This document shows, one piece after another, positions 1 to 11,600 of a DNA stretch of 64,000 bases (its first letter is position 1; each line of letters begins with the position of its first letter). The notes beneath the pieces were generated by a model. That model was not told the DNA's origin and did no database searches. It saw only the letters and a program-made list of their open reading frames with translations. The stretch comes from Ancylostoma caninum (Eukaryota > Nematoda > Chromadorea > Rhabditida > Ancylostomatidae): contig JBAJFG010000439.1 in assembly GCA_037903475.1 (NCBI GenBank), positions 62,001 through 126,000 of the forward strand, given 5' to 3'. The translations under genes were made by a program, and so were the position numbers.

Positions 1-783
1 TAGCCGGTCGACTATTCAGTCTTATTTTTGCCGACATTTTCTTTTATTCCCTCTTTATGGCGGACTTTCGCTTCGTAACTTTATACCCGCTCATTTTTTT
101 CAGTTTTCTCTTCTTCCTTTTATTATGAGTTATTCTGCTTAAGTTATTGCGTGCGCACGCAGACAACATAACAATTTTTCATCTTTCTCACAAGTGCTCA
201 TGATCTGTTGACTCTTAGCCGGGAATTTCCCATTGTGCTGGTTCGAGATCAATGGTAATATAAACATTCTGCACAAAGAACCCGTGCTCCCATGAATGCC
301 TTCTCATCCGCGCAGAGATTCTAAGCATGATGTAGGGTTGTTTACACATTTTTGAATGCGCTTTTCTGTGTACATGATTAGTAATTTGCAATTGATCCAT
401 AGAGAGGTTTTCGGAGGTTCTGACGTTCTAATCTTGATTACTCTATCCTGTTTTTATGAAGCGGTGCGTGGGACAAGAAAGATGTGCTCTGAGGATGGGC
501 TGTGAGGAACCTACAGAGTCGGAGCTCACGATCGTGTCTCACTTGAACCCACTTCCCTGAAGTTGGTCAGGTTTAAGAGACTTCCGGGCATTGCGTAATC
601 CGCTCTGTTAGTGGGAGCAGCAATGGTTATGGTTGATAGTCTCACGTAAGCTGCAGTTTAAATCTGTAATTTTATCACCTTTTTGCGTCTTCCATGACCT
701 TTCTATGGTACCTCCTTAATTTACGTTCTTTGCGAAGGGCTGCATTGTGACTTGTCATGATGTATAACATAAATAAATAAATA
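1..783 (+). other. Gene-free left edge ending in an (AAAT)n tract
   Basis: No convincing coding sequence is visible. The stretch ends at about 766-784 in four AAAT units. A short AAAT tail is the usual 3' end of CR1/L2-like LINEs, and a comparable tail terminates the minus-strand CR1-like copy near 21.61 kb. This may therefore be the 3' UTR of another such LINE on the plus strand, but no reading frame supports it. Confidence 0.25.
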
Positions 784-1082
784 AATGTGGCATGGCTACA
801 GTAACCCATGCCAGTATACAGTTCGGCCACACCCCCTGGTCGTGGTCCACCAATGAGACATGAGCCCCGCCTAGATCACAGTCTTCGCTTCTGTTCAGCC
901 CTGGAGTGCTTCCCATTCACTTGTTCTCCTCTTGACTTATTTGAATATAAGTTGTGACATCATAGAGCTTCACCTAGGTATTTGTCTCATCGCTCCTTCA
1001 TTCATGATGGTCTCTGAATCGTTCCGTTTTTCATTTCTTAGTGATTCACCAGTCATTCATAATGACCTGTCGCTTTCAGATA

Positions 1083-2345
1083 ATGGCACCTGTGACACGT
1101 TCACGCACCCATTCAAGCGATTCTGGGGCTGATGCCCAGCCACTTCAAAGACCAACAGCGGTCACGAAGATGACCGCTCGACTCTCGCGGACCCTGACGG
1201 ACCTCGCCGATACAGACCCAGTCCATGGAAGGGACGCGAAGGCGTTGAGGGACGCCGCACCCAAGCGATTCATGAGGTATGGAAGGACTCTAAAGATTTC
1301 ACCGCGCTGTTAGCGCAGATAGTTAACCAAGAAAATAGTTCACTCATATCTGGTATAAATGACTCATTTTCGGCGGTGGGTAGCAAAATTGACTCGCTAC
1401 CAATGGTAGCAACGTTTAGCCCTGATGGGCAGCTTCCACGTGTATCTCCCTACACTGGTTCGGGGGACAACGCCACGCAGTTCTCCATCTGGCTACGCCG
1501 TTTGGAGGATGTTTTGCGTATGCGTTCTCCTCCCCTTAATTCAGAGCAAAAGGCAAACTTTTTAATTGGTTATCTCGATGGGGTGGCGCGCGAAAAAAAT
1601 TGAAGAATTAAGTGAGGATGATAGGAAGTGTTTTGAGATCGTAGTGGGGCATCTAAAGAACTTTTTTGAAGGCCCGCAGCAAAGATATATGGCGCGTCAA
1701 TCTCTAGCGTCCTGTAGGCAAGAGCCAGGGGAGTCTTTGCAAATAGGCTTTTGAACCTAGTGCGGGCGGCCACAACCGGGCAAGGCGCTGCCATACAAAA
1801 AGAAAGAGCTCTTGAAAAGGTTGTAGCGTGTCTGAGGACTGATATCCGCTACTTTGTATAGCTAGATAACCCTGCTACATTTGAACAGGCTGTCACCAAA
1901 GCTCAAACCGTAGAGCAGCTGTTGTCCGAAGCCGCTGCTGAACGTTTGATGAACCCGGCTGCTGCTCCTACCCCAGTAGAAGTCAAGGCAGCAGCGCCGC
2001 AATGTTCCCAATAACCGACCTAACTATTTCAGGAGTGCGTCTCCCAGGGACCGGCAGTCGCGATTCCAGCCGAGAGGTCGCCCCTAGTTTAGAAGACCTG
2101 AGCAGCTTCGTTCGCAGCCGACTACATGCTACAACTGCGGAGGACAAGGACATATTTCTAGACAATGCCCCTCGCCTAGGGTAACTATTCAGGGAAACTC
2201 AGGTACGCCTCCTAGCTTTCCTTTTCGCAATAGATCTCCCCGTTTCAATGGTAATAGTCGCGCTCCTCGTAATAATTGCGTTAGTTTACCGATGTCTTCG
2301 GAGTCATAATCAGATCTTCTTGCTGCGCAAAGTCAGATTTCGGCA
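1083..2345 (+). pseudogene. gag (capsid/nucleocapsid) of the Gypsy-like element, broken
   Basis: The region would encode the structural protein that packages the element RNA. The first ATG is at 1083 (MAPVTRSRTHS...), three bases after TTTCAG. The reading frame moves near 1270 and again near 1595, and a TAG interrupts it at about 1858. The middle part (about 1376-1900) has the helical composition of a retrotransposon gag capsid, including a W-x-x-R-L-E-D-V segment. A CCHC zinc knuckle (C-Y-N-C-G-G-Q-G-H-I-S-R-Q-C, spacing CX2CX4HX4C) is encoded at 2127-2168 in a different frame from the longest local ORF. The knuckle and the position in front of pol identify it as gag. It is not functional as it stands. 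Confidence 0.8.
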
Positions 2346-2524
2346 CTTTCCTTGTCTGCGTGAAAATCAAGCCGAGCTAGCAAATTCGCAGGCTAGGGTT
2401 GCTGCGTTAGTCAAACGTCATCAGGAATTAGCGCAGCGCTCCTTCAACTCTCCAGCTGGCGCCAGTTCATCTTCTTCTTTGCCAGCTGTTCGTTGCCTCA
2501 TGCTCTGCTCCATGTTAGCTTCTT

Positions 2525-4412
2525 GTGCAATTTCTGATGCGCTGCCTAGCTCTGCATGGCTCTGTCCTAAAAAAACCTTCGGATGCGCTTGCGCGCATTC
2601 CGCTTTCCTATAACTGTTCTCGTTTGATTCCTAAAGTGGGTAGTGTACCCACACCTATGACGTTGCGCATTTTTCGACCAAATACCGTGCGCTATGACTC
2701 ACCCGCCTCTCTTTGCAAAATCATAACCCGAACTGTCGAATATTCCATTAATTTGCTTGGGGCACGCCGCGAGTCTCACTCTGAGTCGTCGCACACGGTA
2801 TCTCTTGGAACATGTAAGCTCACGTCACAACATCATAGGTGTGAGTTCGGTAGCATGTCACCTGTAGGGGATAGCTGGATGACTTCCAGTAACCTTTCAA
2901 TTCCTTGGCCGTCTGCACCTTTTGGTTGTTGCACCTCGCATGTTTGACGGTTAGCAACTGTTACCTGTTGCGAACAATGCTCCACATGCGGCATGGTGCC
3001 GAATTTCCGGACTCCTCCGTAGGAAATTTGCATCATTGTTCCTATAAGGAGGGCAATTGCATTCTCCCAGACGGATCTGCTTTACTCTGGACCCCCACTA
3101 AAGAGGAACAATGCGATTTTGTCGCTATTACTAAAATGAGAGGGCACCTTTTGGGAACCGTATGGATTAGCGATTCGAAAGAATTCGCATTATCCTGGCA
3201 CGAGAATAGTCCTCGCGTGCGCGATTGCGGCAATGACTTAGTAGTTTCCGATCAAGGCTACGCAATAGGAACAGTTCAGCGTGTCCCTAGGTCAGCTAGC
3301 TCCCAAGTAGGTATAGTCACATCCAACAGGCTAGCAGTCCCGTTACTTGCTGTCGAGGGAACCGTTCAAAATGCTGTTAGCTCACTTTTCCATCATGCGC
3401 TTTCCTCGTTATGTGACCGTACCAATATTTTGGCACTTAGCATTCACTCATCTTCATCAGCAAACCCGACATTTACTTTGCGTCGTCTTCTGAGACGCAA
3501 TGATATTGCAGCTTCTTATTAGGATATGATCTGGTGAGGATACATCGCTGCATGTCCATACCATCTAAGCACTACCGTATCCTGCCCTTTAATGGCACTT
3601 GTTTTTCGCGGCCCGCTTTTGAAGTTTCCTTTCCCAGCGGCTCGATAGTAAGGTCGTTCATCGACCCTTCCACTTTAGTAATTTCAAATGAAGCTGTTCC
3701 TGTAGACTGTCAATCTCACAGCTCTTTCTATTTTGCGATTGATAATCATTTTCTTGAGTTTGATTCCCTTTCTGGTGCTGCTCGCCCAGTTTCTTCAACC
3801 GTCATTCAAACATCAAATCTTGCGAATACTTTTAATGCCTCGTTTCTGTCCCTTCCTCTTACAATTTTCCACAATCTGGTGCTTACTAATCTTTCAGAAT
3901 TAGTTCAAGATCATCAGTTAAAGAATTATGGTCCAGAGTAGACCAAGCTAAGATTTTTGGGTCATTTGCATCAAGTAGTCAGACAGAAGGGGGCGTGTCC
4001 GCGCACCCCGACGCCCAACCATTTGCCATCTGGAGTTGGATTTTTGGTTCTTGGACACCCTTTCACATTTGGATCACTATTTGCTCTTTCGTAGTAACCT
4101 TTGGGATTCTTAAAAATCTTGTCTTTATTTATTTTAACATTAACTATCCAGGGCTGGTGCCCATGATTCGCTCGTTTCTTACCACCCGAAGAAGTGAACC
4201 AGGGATGTCTCCACCCACAGTTGCTGCAAGTCTACCCATGATAGAATTTCCTACCACGGTAGAAGATGACAGAGCATTGGAACTAGCCCATGTCGAGTAT
4301 CAAGCTAAAGAGGTGTGGCCTCCTCGTGCAGTCATGAGTCCTACCAATGTCTTAACTATCCGTTACTCAGATTTCTATATGTGTAGGGGGTATTCCTATG
4401 CTAGCCTTAAGG
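2525..4412 (+). pseudogene. Envelope-like membrane glycoprotein region between gag and protease, broken
   Basis: Four consecutive open segments in three frames (2525-2947, 2905-3522, 3534-3941, 3995-4412) read as one decayed protein. Visible properties are many scattered cysteines, several N-glycosylation sequons (for example NGT near 3590), a leader-like hydrophobic stretch near 2905-2960, and a strongly hydrophobic membrane anchor at about 4040-4135, followed by a basic tail (TTRRSE). This is the layout of an ectodomain, transmembrane anchor and short tail. Nematode retroelements are known to carry phlebovirus-like class II glycoproteins, and the region around 2870-2940 is weakly reminiscent of one; that assignment is inference. 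Frameshifts fall near 2940, 3515 and 3935. A 267-bp foldback sequence interrupts its end. It could instead be a divergent element-specific protein. Confidence 0.5.
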
Positions 4413-4679
4413 GGCTTTCATACATTTGCCGCGGCGGCGCCGGCGCCGCCGCGGCAAACGTGGGTGCGCGGCAAAAGTTGCCGCCGAGCGGCATGCCGCG
4501 CTTCCACACAAACGTCGCCCAGCGACAAAATACCCCCTCGACCATTCCTTGCCGCTTGCCGCTGGGCGACGTCGCCGGGCGGCGCCGCGGCAAAAAAGTA
4601 AACAAGCTCTTGTTGCGGCGACGTCGCCGGCCTATGCTTAACCATGGGCGACTGCCGCCGCGGCAAATGTATGAAAGCC
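4413..4679 (+). mobile_element. GC-rich foldback insertion (MITE-like)
   Basis: The 267-bp block has 26-bp perfect terminal inverted repeats (4413-4438 and 4654-4679; core GCTTTCATACATTTGCCGCG). A second inner palindrome spans about 4424-4458, and nested GCGACGTCGC-type inverted repeats fill the centre. GC content is far above the flanks. It separates the env-like region from the protease and is open in several frames only because it is palindromic. No clean target duplication is seen. Class is unknown. Confidence 0.75.
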
Positions 4680-5336
4680 ACTTTAGTTGACACCGGAGCG
4701 GTTATTACTGTCACTGATCGTGAAGTCGCGACACTTTTGGGAGTTTTCAAGTTTGAACCAAGCGATATTCCGAGCGCTATAGGTATGGCTGAGATTCCTG
4801 TTCGGCTCCTAGGTCGAGCCCCTCTTTCTTTCCAGATAGGTGCAACACGCCTCATCCATCGGGTGTACATTACAGATTCGGCTTGTATCCCTAATGGGGT
4901 AGATTCCTACAACATTATTCTGGGCAATGATGTTTTAGCTCGCCTCCCATGTTGGAACATTGATTACCAGGCTAAAACGTTTTCTATGGGTAGTGAAAAT
5001 GTTCGTATCCTAACCTCTACTCCAGTAGCTGATCAGCCTATTTCAGTGCGAGTGGCTCAGACCACGGTACTGCGTCCCGGAGCGGAGACGTTCGTCCAAT
5101 GCTACAGCGATGCTCCGGAGGACGCTACACTTGTCCTGACTCAACAATCGGATGCACTGACGGAGAAGTCATTGATGGTAACTCCTTCGGTTGTGAAGTC
5201 AGGTACGATTAAGCTGCTCATTTCCAATCCTTCTTCAAAGTCAGAAGTTTTATATAAGGATCAAAATATTTCCCTTGCCGAGAGGGTTTTCGAAACTGAA
5301 TGTAGCACGTTAGTTATACCTACGTCTTGTTTTTAG
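4680..5336 (+). pseudogene. Aspartic protease (retropepsin-like) of the Gypsy-like element
   Basis: The catalytic motif V-D-T-G-A-V-I-T lies at about 4689-4712, directly after the foldback insertion, followed by the fold's usual hydrophobic strand and an I-I-L-G-N-D-V-L block at about 4915-4938, the equivalent of the retropepsin ILGRD/LGND strand. The enzyme would mature the Gag-Pol polyprotein. The open frame formally begins at 4644 inside the insertion, so the true N-terminal junction is obscured. The frame stops at 5334-5336 and continues in another frame into RT, which implies one indel near 5335. Confidence 0.8.
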
Positions 5337-5337
5337 C

Positions 5338-6340
5338 GTCGATGCCGCAGCAGGCGTTTTAGCGACTAGGGCTGATAGCCAAGATTCTTCCCTTTGCGCT
5401 GAGCCAGTAGCAATTGATTTGTCGCAGGCTGAAGTTACCGAAGACGAAAAGCGGCAACTGCGCGAACTTTTCGAAGAATATAGCGATAGGATTTCGACCA
5501 GTACTTACGATTTGGGTGCTTATCATGGATCCGAAATAGTTATTAAAACAACTACAGAAGTTCCATCATCTCGCGTTCGCCCGCCACGGATCCCAGTAAA
5601 ATTCCAAAAGGAGCTGGATGCTCACATTAGCAAACTTCTTCGCGCTGGTCGAATAGAAGAGAGTGATACTCAATGAGTCCACAATACGGTTTTAGTTAAG
5701 AAAAAGGATGGTTCACTCCGAGTTTGTCTCGATTTCCGTCCTCTTAATGATATTACTATTCCAGATTATTATCCCTTACCTCGTATAGAGGATGTTCTGA
5801 CTAAAATAGTTGGTCACAAATATTATACCACTCTAGACTTAGCTTCAGGGTATATGCAACTTTTGCTTTCCCTAAAAGCCAACATAAATGTGGTTGGGCC
5901 ACACATCGTGGCATCTATCAGTTTGTCTATTTGTCTTTTGGTCTCAAAAATGCTGGAACATACTTCTCTCGAGCTATGTCTCGTATTTTAGCAGGTTTGG
6001 AAGGCAACTGTTTAGCCTATTTAGACGACATAGTAATTTTTAATGAAGATTTTCCTAGTCATCTGGCTTCTCTACGTAAGGTTTTTGAAAGATTTCGCTC
6101 TTTTAACATTAAAGCTTCAGGAAAGAAACTTACGGAAATAGCACGATCTAAAATCAACTTTTTAGGTCATGAAATCTCAGGTTCTTGCTATAGTCCGGCT
6201 GACCGCAACGTCCGAGCAATCAAAAACTTCCCAACTCCAACAACGATCAAGGAGGTCAAGGGATTCGTCGGTATGGCCAACTTTTTCCGCAACTTCATTC
6301 AAAACTTTTCGCTTATTGCCGCTCCTCTTTATTAATTAAT
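5338..6340 (+). pseudogene. Reverse transcriptase of the Gypsy-like element
   Basis: From about 5338 the frame reads into the usual pol linker and then RT. Recognisable blocks are V-L-V-K-K-K-D-G-S-L-R-V-C-L-D (from about 5691), Y-Y-T-T-L-D-L-A-S-G-Y (about 5821-5853) and the catalytic Y-L-D-D at 6018-6029, followed by IVIF. The family typically has a Trp where an in-frame TGA now stands at 5674-5676. Near 5860-5890 part of the segment between the DLASGY and SFGLKNA blocks is shortened and out of frame. The connection block K-E-V-K-G-F-V-G-M-A-N-F-F-R (about 6250-6290) is intact. It copies element RNA into cDNA in the family; here it is inactivated. Confidence 0.9.
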
Positions 6341-6344
6341 GAAA

Positions 6345-6830
6345 GACAAGGCCAAGTTTATTGGGGCCCTCGTCAAAATGAGGCATTTCTGCGTTTGAAA
6401 GATTGTCTCTCGTCCAAGCCATGTTTGGCATTCCCTCAAGATAGAGAATTTTATCTGCATACCGACGGCAGCCAATTGGCAGTTGGGGCAGCTTTATTTC
6501 AACATAAGTCAGATGATGACAAGCAGTTAGTCGCCGTAGGTTACTTTAGCAAGGCGCTCTCTGAATCACAACAAAAATGGAGCCCAACGCACATAGAACT
6601 TTTTGCTATGATTAGTGCACTTCGATTCTTTAAAACTATTATTTACGGTAATCATACCTTCATTTTTCCGATCATAGACCCCTTACTTACTTGCTCAATT
6701 ATAATAAAACCCACGATAACCTTGCCAGATGGGTAGTAGAGCTACAAAGTTATGATATTTCTATCCGCTATCTAAAAGGACCATCAAATGTCGTAGCCGA
6801 CGCTCTATCACGCTCTTCTGATAAGCATGT
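6345..6830 (+). pseudogene. RNase H domain of the Gypsy-like element
   Basis: The frame from 6395 carries the first catalytic Asp in H-T-D-G-S-Q-L-A-V-G-A-A (about 6458-6493) and the Glu in T-H-I-E-L-F-A-M (about 6590-6613). A frameshift near 6680-6695 moves the rest of the domain into the frame beginning at 6691, which then shows the conserved RNase H exit motif V-V-A-D-A-L-S-R (about 6790-6813). The domain degrades the RNA strand of the RNA/DNA hybrid during reverse transcription. Confidence 0.85.
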
Positions 6831-8443
6831 AAGTTTTGTTGATGATACCCCAGATGCTGAGGACATTATTGAATATCCAGTTAGCATTAATTTAAACTTT
6901 CCCATTAATTGTTCTGTTAGAGCAGCTACGATCTTTGCTAATTCAGTCACGGCAATTCGTCCCTACGACGCTTTGCAAGAACAGCTTTCCGATACTTTCT
7001 GTTCGGCGCTGATCTCTTTTATGCAAACTCAGCGTTTCCCTGAGCACTTTTCGGATGAAGAAAAGCCATCTTTGTTAAAGATAACCGAAAAGTGCACCAT
7101 TCGCAAGCATGGCTGCTTGTATTATACCGATTCTCGTAGTAATCATTCCGGCATGGCTATTGAGCGACTAGTTTTACCCGAGAAATTGCGCGAACCAGTG
7201 TTTTTGGCGTTTCACTCTAGCCCGTCCGCCGGCGGCCATTTTCACTGGCGTAAGACTTTAAGCAAAATTTCTCGCAAATATTACTGGCCACAAATGGCAG
7301 AAGATATTTATAAACTTTGCCGTTCGTGCGATGCTTGCCAACGCAAGCGCGAGCGCTCAATGAATCACGAAAAGTTGCTCCCAGTGGTAACAAGCGCGAT
7401 TTTTGATAAGGTTTATGCGGATCTCACTGGTCCGATTCATACTTCTGAAGCAGGAAACAAGTATATATTGGCTCTGATAGACCATCTCTATGTCATAGCT
7501 GTTCCTATCATGGATTGTACAGCTGTCTCTGTAGCTCATGCTATCATGACTGAGTGTATCCTAGAATATGGGGTTATGGTTGAGCTTGTCATTGACAATG
7601 CGTCATATTTTAAGGCCGAACTTATGACCGAATTGGGACGCCTTTTGCGCATTAATCGCTATTATTGCACCCCTTATCACCATGAAGGAAATGGGGTTTG
7701 CGAGCGTGTTTTCGCCACTTTTCACCCTATGTTACGCACTTATATTAATGAAAACCAGTTAGGTTATGACAAATATGTCTCAGCTTGTGCTTTTATGTAC
7801 AATACTACCGTGCATTCAAGCACCAATAATACGCCATTTTTCCTTATGTTTGGGCGCGACCCAGTTTTTAATATTGACCTGGTGATCAGACACAACTCCG
7901 AACGTCACTTTCCGACAGATGCTGACTCTAGCATCTATATGGAATCCTTTCTTTCAGCCTTCCATTCGGCATGAAGGAATGCGCGTCACTTCAACGACGA
8001 GCAACGCAAGAAGTTCAAGAAACAACACGATAAGTCCCATCTTGAGCCGCTATCTATCAAAGTGGGAGATCGTGTCTACCTCAAAGATTTTGCTCCTAAA
8101 ATTGGGATTTCGCAGAAATTGACGAATCTTTGGTTGGGTCAATTTCGAGTGATTCAAATCGACCACCCCCATCTAACTATTTAGTGTATCCGCGCCACAA
8201 TCGGCGCCCAAACGCGTACACATGAACCAAGTTAAGAAATGTTTCAGCCTCGATGGACCAGTCTTCACGTCCCCTTGGCTCCCGGAGGAAGAGAGCCTCG
8301 CACTGACAGCGACTGGAGCGTCCGACGAAGCTATTCCCGACTATTCCTATTCTCCCGTGGTTAATTCTCCCACCATGGCTCCTCCGGCTCTTCCGACTCG
8401 TTCCTACAACACTCGTTTTCGGGGTCGCCGCACTTCATGTTGA
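6831..8443 (+). pseudogene. Integrase of the Gypsy-like element
   Basis: The longest surviving pol segment is the 427-codon frame 6691-7974. It holds the HHCC zinc-binding region (G-G-H-F-H near 7232; C-R-S-C-D-A-C at residues 210-216) and the catalytic triad: Asp244 (A-D-L-T-G-P), Asp302 (V-I-D-N-A-S) and Glu338 (V-C-E-R), with exactly 35 residues between the second and third. After a stop at 7972-7974 the C-terminal chromodomain-side region continues in other frames (V-G-D-R-V-Y-L-K near 8065), crosses a TAG at about 8182, and ends at 8443 with Y-N-T-R-F-R-G-R. The catalytic core is undamaged, so this part decayed least. Confidence 0.92.
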
Positions 8444-8649
8444 CCTGTCGGTCAGATACATCCACTTATTCTCCGATTTTTCCCACCGTTGCATTCCATC
8501 TTTCTTCTTGCGACGCGTGGTTTCCTCATAGTGGTTCATCCTCGTTTCCGCCGCTCGTTTATATCCTCTTCAGAGCGCTACGTTCTACTTAGTCTTGTAT
8601 TTTCAGATACAACTCGGGTGATCATTGTGCTCACAAAGCAAGTGTCCTT
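8444..8649 (+). promoter_or_regulatory. Spacer between pol and helicase with a probable splice acceptor
   Basis: This 206-bp stretch has no ORF. It contains a TATATCC run near 8560 and a good nematode 3' splice site, TATTTTCAG followed by ATACAACTCG, ending near 8608, about 41 bp before the helicase ATG. The gag ATG at 1083 is preceded by a comparable TTTCAG/ATA site. Both downstream reading regions could therefore be reached by cis- or trans-splicing. No LTR-like repeat is present. Confidence 0.4.
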
Positions 8650-11600
8650 ATGTCCGCTCCGGACGAACTACGAGGTGAAATGCCTCAAGGTGACGGCTCA
8701 CCCGGTACGTTACCTTTGGTTAGCTATGATTTGGCAGTTACCCCTTCTGATAGCTCTACTGAGCAAGCGGTTTCTGACGTGCCAGTCACGTCTGAAACAG
8801 CTACAGAGTCATCTGTAGCAGGTAAGTTCACTGACTCCGCTATGGATCAGTCTGTTTCCCTTTCTGTATATAGCCATGATTTGGCAGCTTCTCAAGATGA
8901 TAATTTAGCGCCTCCGGCGCCTTTTGATGACAACCATTTACTTGCAGAAGGCTCGGTCTCGGGCGCTGAATCCTGCGAAGAGCGGGGTTCGTCAGTCCTC
9001 TCAGAGCCCATGGAAGTCTCTCCATGTGGTGACTTTGGGGAAGATGAGACCTGGAACCCCAGTTCCGAGGCTCTCGTCACTGGCGCACCCACTTCCTCGC
9101 GGCCATTCACGCTCGTGGACGTGCCATTGGCGGTTCCGCCCAATTTGCGCGACGCTCACCTGGATAATCTCTTGAAATATCCGGCCACTACGCCGCGCCG
9201 CCCGCGCTCATGCTCGCCGCCTATTACCAGCGCGACTCACTGCATAGCAGGTGGCAATACGCCGGCTCTGTCACGTTCCGACCAGCCGTCGACATCGTCT
9301 GTGCCACCACCCTCGTCATCTAGGGGCGCATATGAGTCTCACCGCTCACGGGCTCGGGGCGGCGGTAGAGGTGCAGGTAGAATTAACGTATCTTCACGAG
9401 GGACAGCTCGTGGATCTCTTCAAACCGCGCCAACTGCCACTGCTTCAGGCCCCTCTCGAGGACAACCCAGCAGTTCTCGAGCCTCCCGAGGCTCCCATGG
9501 TTCCCGTGGGGCCCGCGGTAGACTGCTGCGAGGTGGTCGCCACGACAGAGAATACCGCGACAAACTCATGTTGGCGTATTACTCTCGCGGGCTGCCAGAG
9601 TCAACGCCCGAAGGATATTGGCATCCTCTAGTGCCGCACCATCCGTGGGCGAAGTATGTGCGTCCGGGGAGGTTTCCTTTGATCATCTTTCCGGCTTTAA
9701 TGTCACCAATTTCATTCCGGACTCTGAATATCTACATGTTCCTCTTAGTAATTATGACAATTCAGGAAATTTTGCGTATACTCTATTCCCGGATAGAATT
9801 CAGGATAGGAAAATTCCCCATGGTATCTCGTTCCTCGAGCTTTAAACACTCGAAAACGCCATCTCCTTCAGATACCGGTCCCAGACCGTTATCCAACAGG
9901 TCTTTTCTGGCGCTTATCGCCGCGTAGAGAACACCCACCCGCGCACGCCCGCTGACCAGTTTGTGGGTTTGGTGGCCCCACCCACTATTGACGGGATCCG
10001 TACTGTTCTGTATCAGATCATTCAGTCTGGTCGCGGGACCGGGGTAGTATTAGAAGCTAAGGACTTTTTTATAATGAAGCCTGATAGGCCAGATCTCCAC
10101 TGTATCATCCTTGACCAGTTTGGCACTAACATCCAGACTGAGACCCGCGGTTTCGCTCGTACCCTGGTGTCAGTCAAAGACTACGTCTGGTTCTACGACG
10201 TAGAGCCGACCAACGCCGCTCTCAGGAACCCTGGGCTCACGCTGCAGCAGGCGCAAATTCCGCGCACTACCGCGCTAGATAACAACACTAATTTCTTCTT
10301 TAGGGCTGCGCGCTTTGCCTTTGTCCGCCCTGCACAGCTATCTCAGGAGGTCTACGGCATAGTGCTGTCAGTTCCTCGCCGCGGCGATAACGCTGTTAAC
10401 AACATTAGAGCTGTATTCGAGGGCGCTCCCGACGCAGTCGCAGTTCCACCATCGCTTTGCGACTTTGATCTAACCCCGGCCGAGGAGAAGGAAATGGTGT
10501 TAGCTCACTCACGGCTCAACATGTCAACCGCCGTCCGTTTTTCGGAGCCACCGGTCTCAAAGGCCGCTAGAGCTGCGTTAGCTCACGCTATCCAGTCTTT
10601 TGTACCCCTTCACCCACAGCAGGGTATCCTGCCCCTTCGCGTTTTTGAGCTTCCTCCAGCAGAACAAAATTGGTTGGCAGACCGCGCTAGGCCTTTCGAG
10701 AACTACCGCCGCGATCCCGAGGCCGCTAAGGTTCGCATGGCTCGCGTCTTTAGTGTCTTTTGCGCCGCGCTCTCAGCTATCAACACTATCGACGACGATA
10801 GGCACAGCCATTGGGTCACTGCTTCTGTCCTCCCCTCTATGAACGAGTACCCAATCCGCTTCGACTTGCGACTCACAGACAAGATTTCGGAGGCCGAATG
10901 GACCGTTCAACGCCCGGTGGAATTGTGGGTCGAGGGTTCCCCCGAGCTTTCCCGCGCACGCGTTATGGCTGTCCAAGCAAATTCCGAGGCCTGCGAGCTC
11001 AACGTCACGCTCGCGGCATATCGCGATACGGATAACGAACCCGTTCGCTCTATCAGGTCCTACGGGCACCGCGTAGGGATGGACACATTTGTGCGTTTTT
11101 GCGTGAAAATCGGTCGCGTACCCAACACCGCAAACCCTGCGCTAGAAACAATCGCGAGGAAAGAGGTGTTCAAGCACGTCGACGAAGATTCGCTCGCATA
11201 CATCATCATGGACAAAGACTATAGTGCGGACAGGAGACATCTCGGTGACAACGAGGTGCCTTATGTGGAAGACCGAGTCGTCCACACTATTCGTGGGCGT
11301 CAGATCGCTCTTACTGACGACCAGCGCGACGCCCTGGGTCTGAGCAGCTGCGGACGTTCCATAGTTGCCATTCAAGCTGCGTTTGGGACTGGTAAAACAG
11401 TACTAGGTGCGGTAATCGCCGCGCAAGCTGGTGATAGTAGCATCAACAAATGCCACTGTTGCGCAGTTTACTAACTCTATCCTAGCAATCGAGGAGTTCC
11501 GTGACATCGAGACGATTCGATACGTCTCGGGAACGGCACTTCTCGACGATGCTCCGACGACCCCTGTGGACATGCATAAGGTTCTACTGAGCCTTGGGGA

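Larger units (their letters stand above)
784..8443 (+). mobile_element. Degenerate Ty3/Gypsy-like retroelement, gag to integrase, with env-like insert
   Basis: This is an internal region of about 7.6 kb. The order is gag with zinc knuckle, an envelope-like segment, aspartic protease, RT, RNase H and integrase. Integrase after RNase H, the YLDD box and the DALSR block at the RNase H/integrase linker place it in Ty3/Gypsy rather than Copia or BEL. At least ten frameshifts or stops interrupt the reading frames, so the copy is dead. The gag ATG at 1083 follows a TTTCAG acceptor-like site, suggesting a spliced or trans-spliced transcript. I looked for an LTR pair between 1-1080, 8444-8650 and 12723-13200 and saw none, so both outer boundaries are open. 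The left limit given is the end of the AAAT tract, where the sequence begins TGTGGC. Confidence 0.85.

Noticed and set aside
4398..4870. Several overlapping ORFs on both strands around the GC-rich block
   Set aside because: They arise from GCC/CGG palindromes in the foldback insertion; composition is Arg/Ala-rich in every frame and none continues into a domain except the protease.
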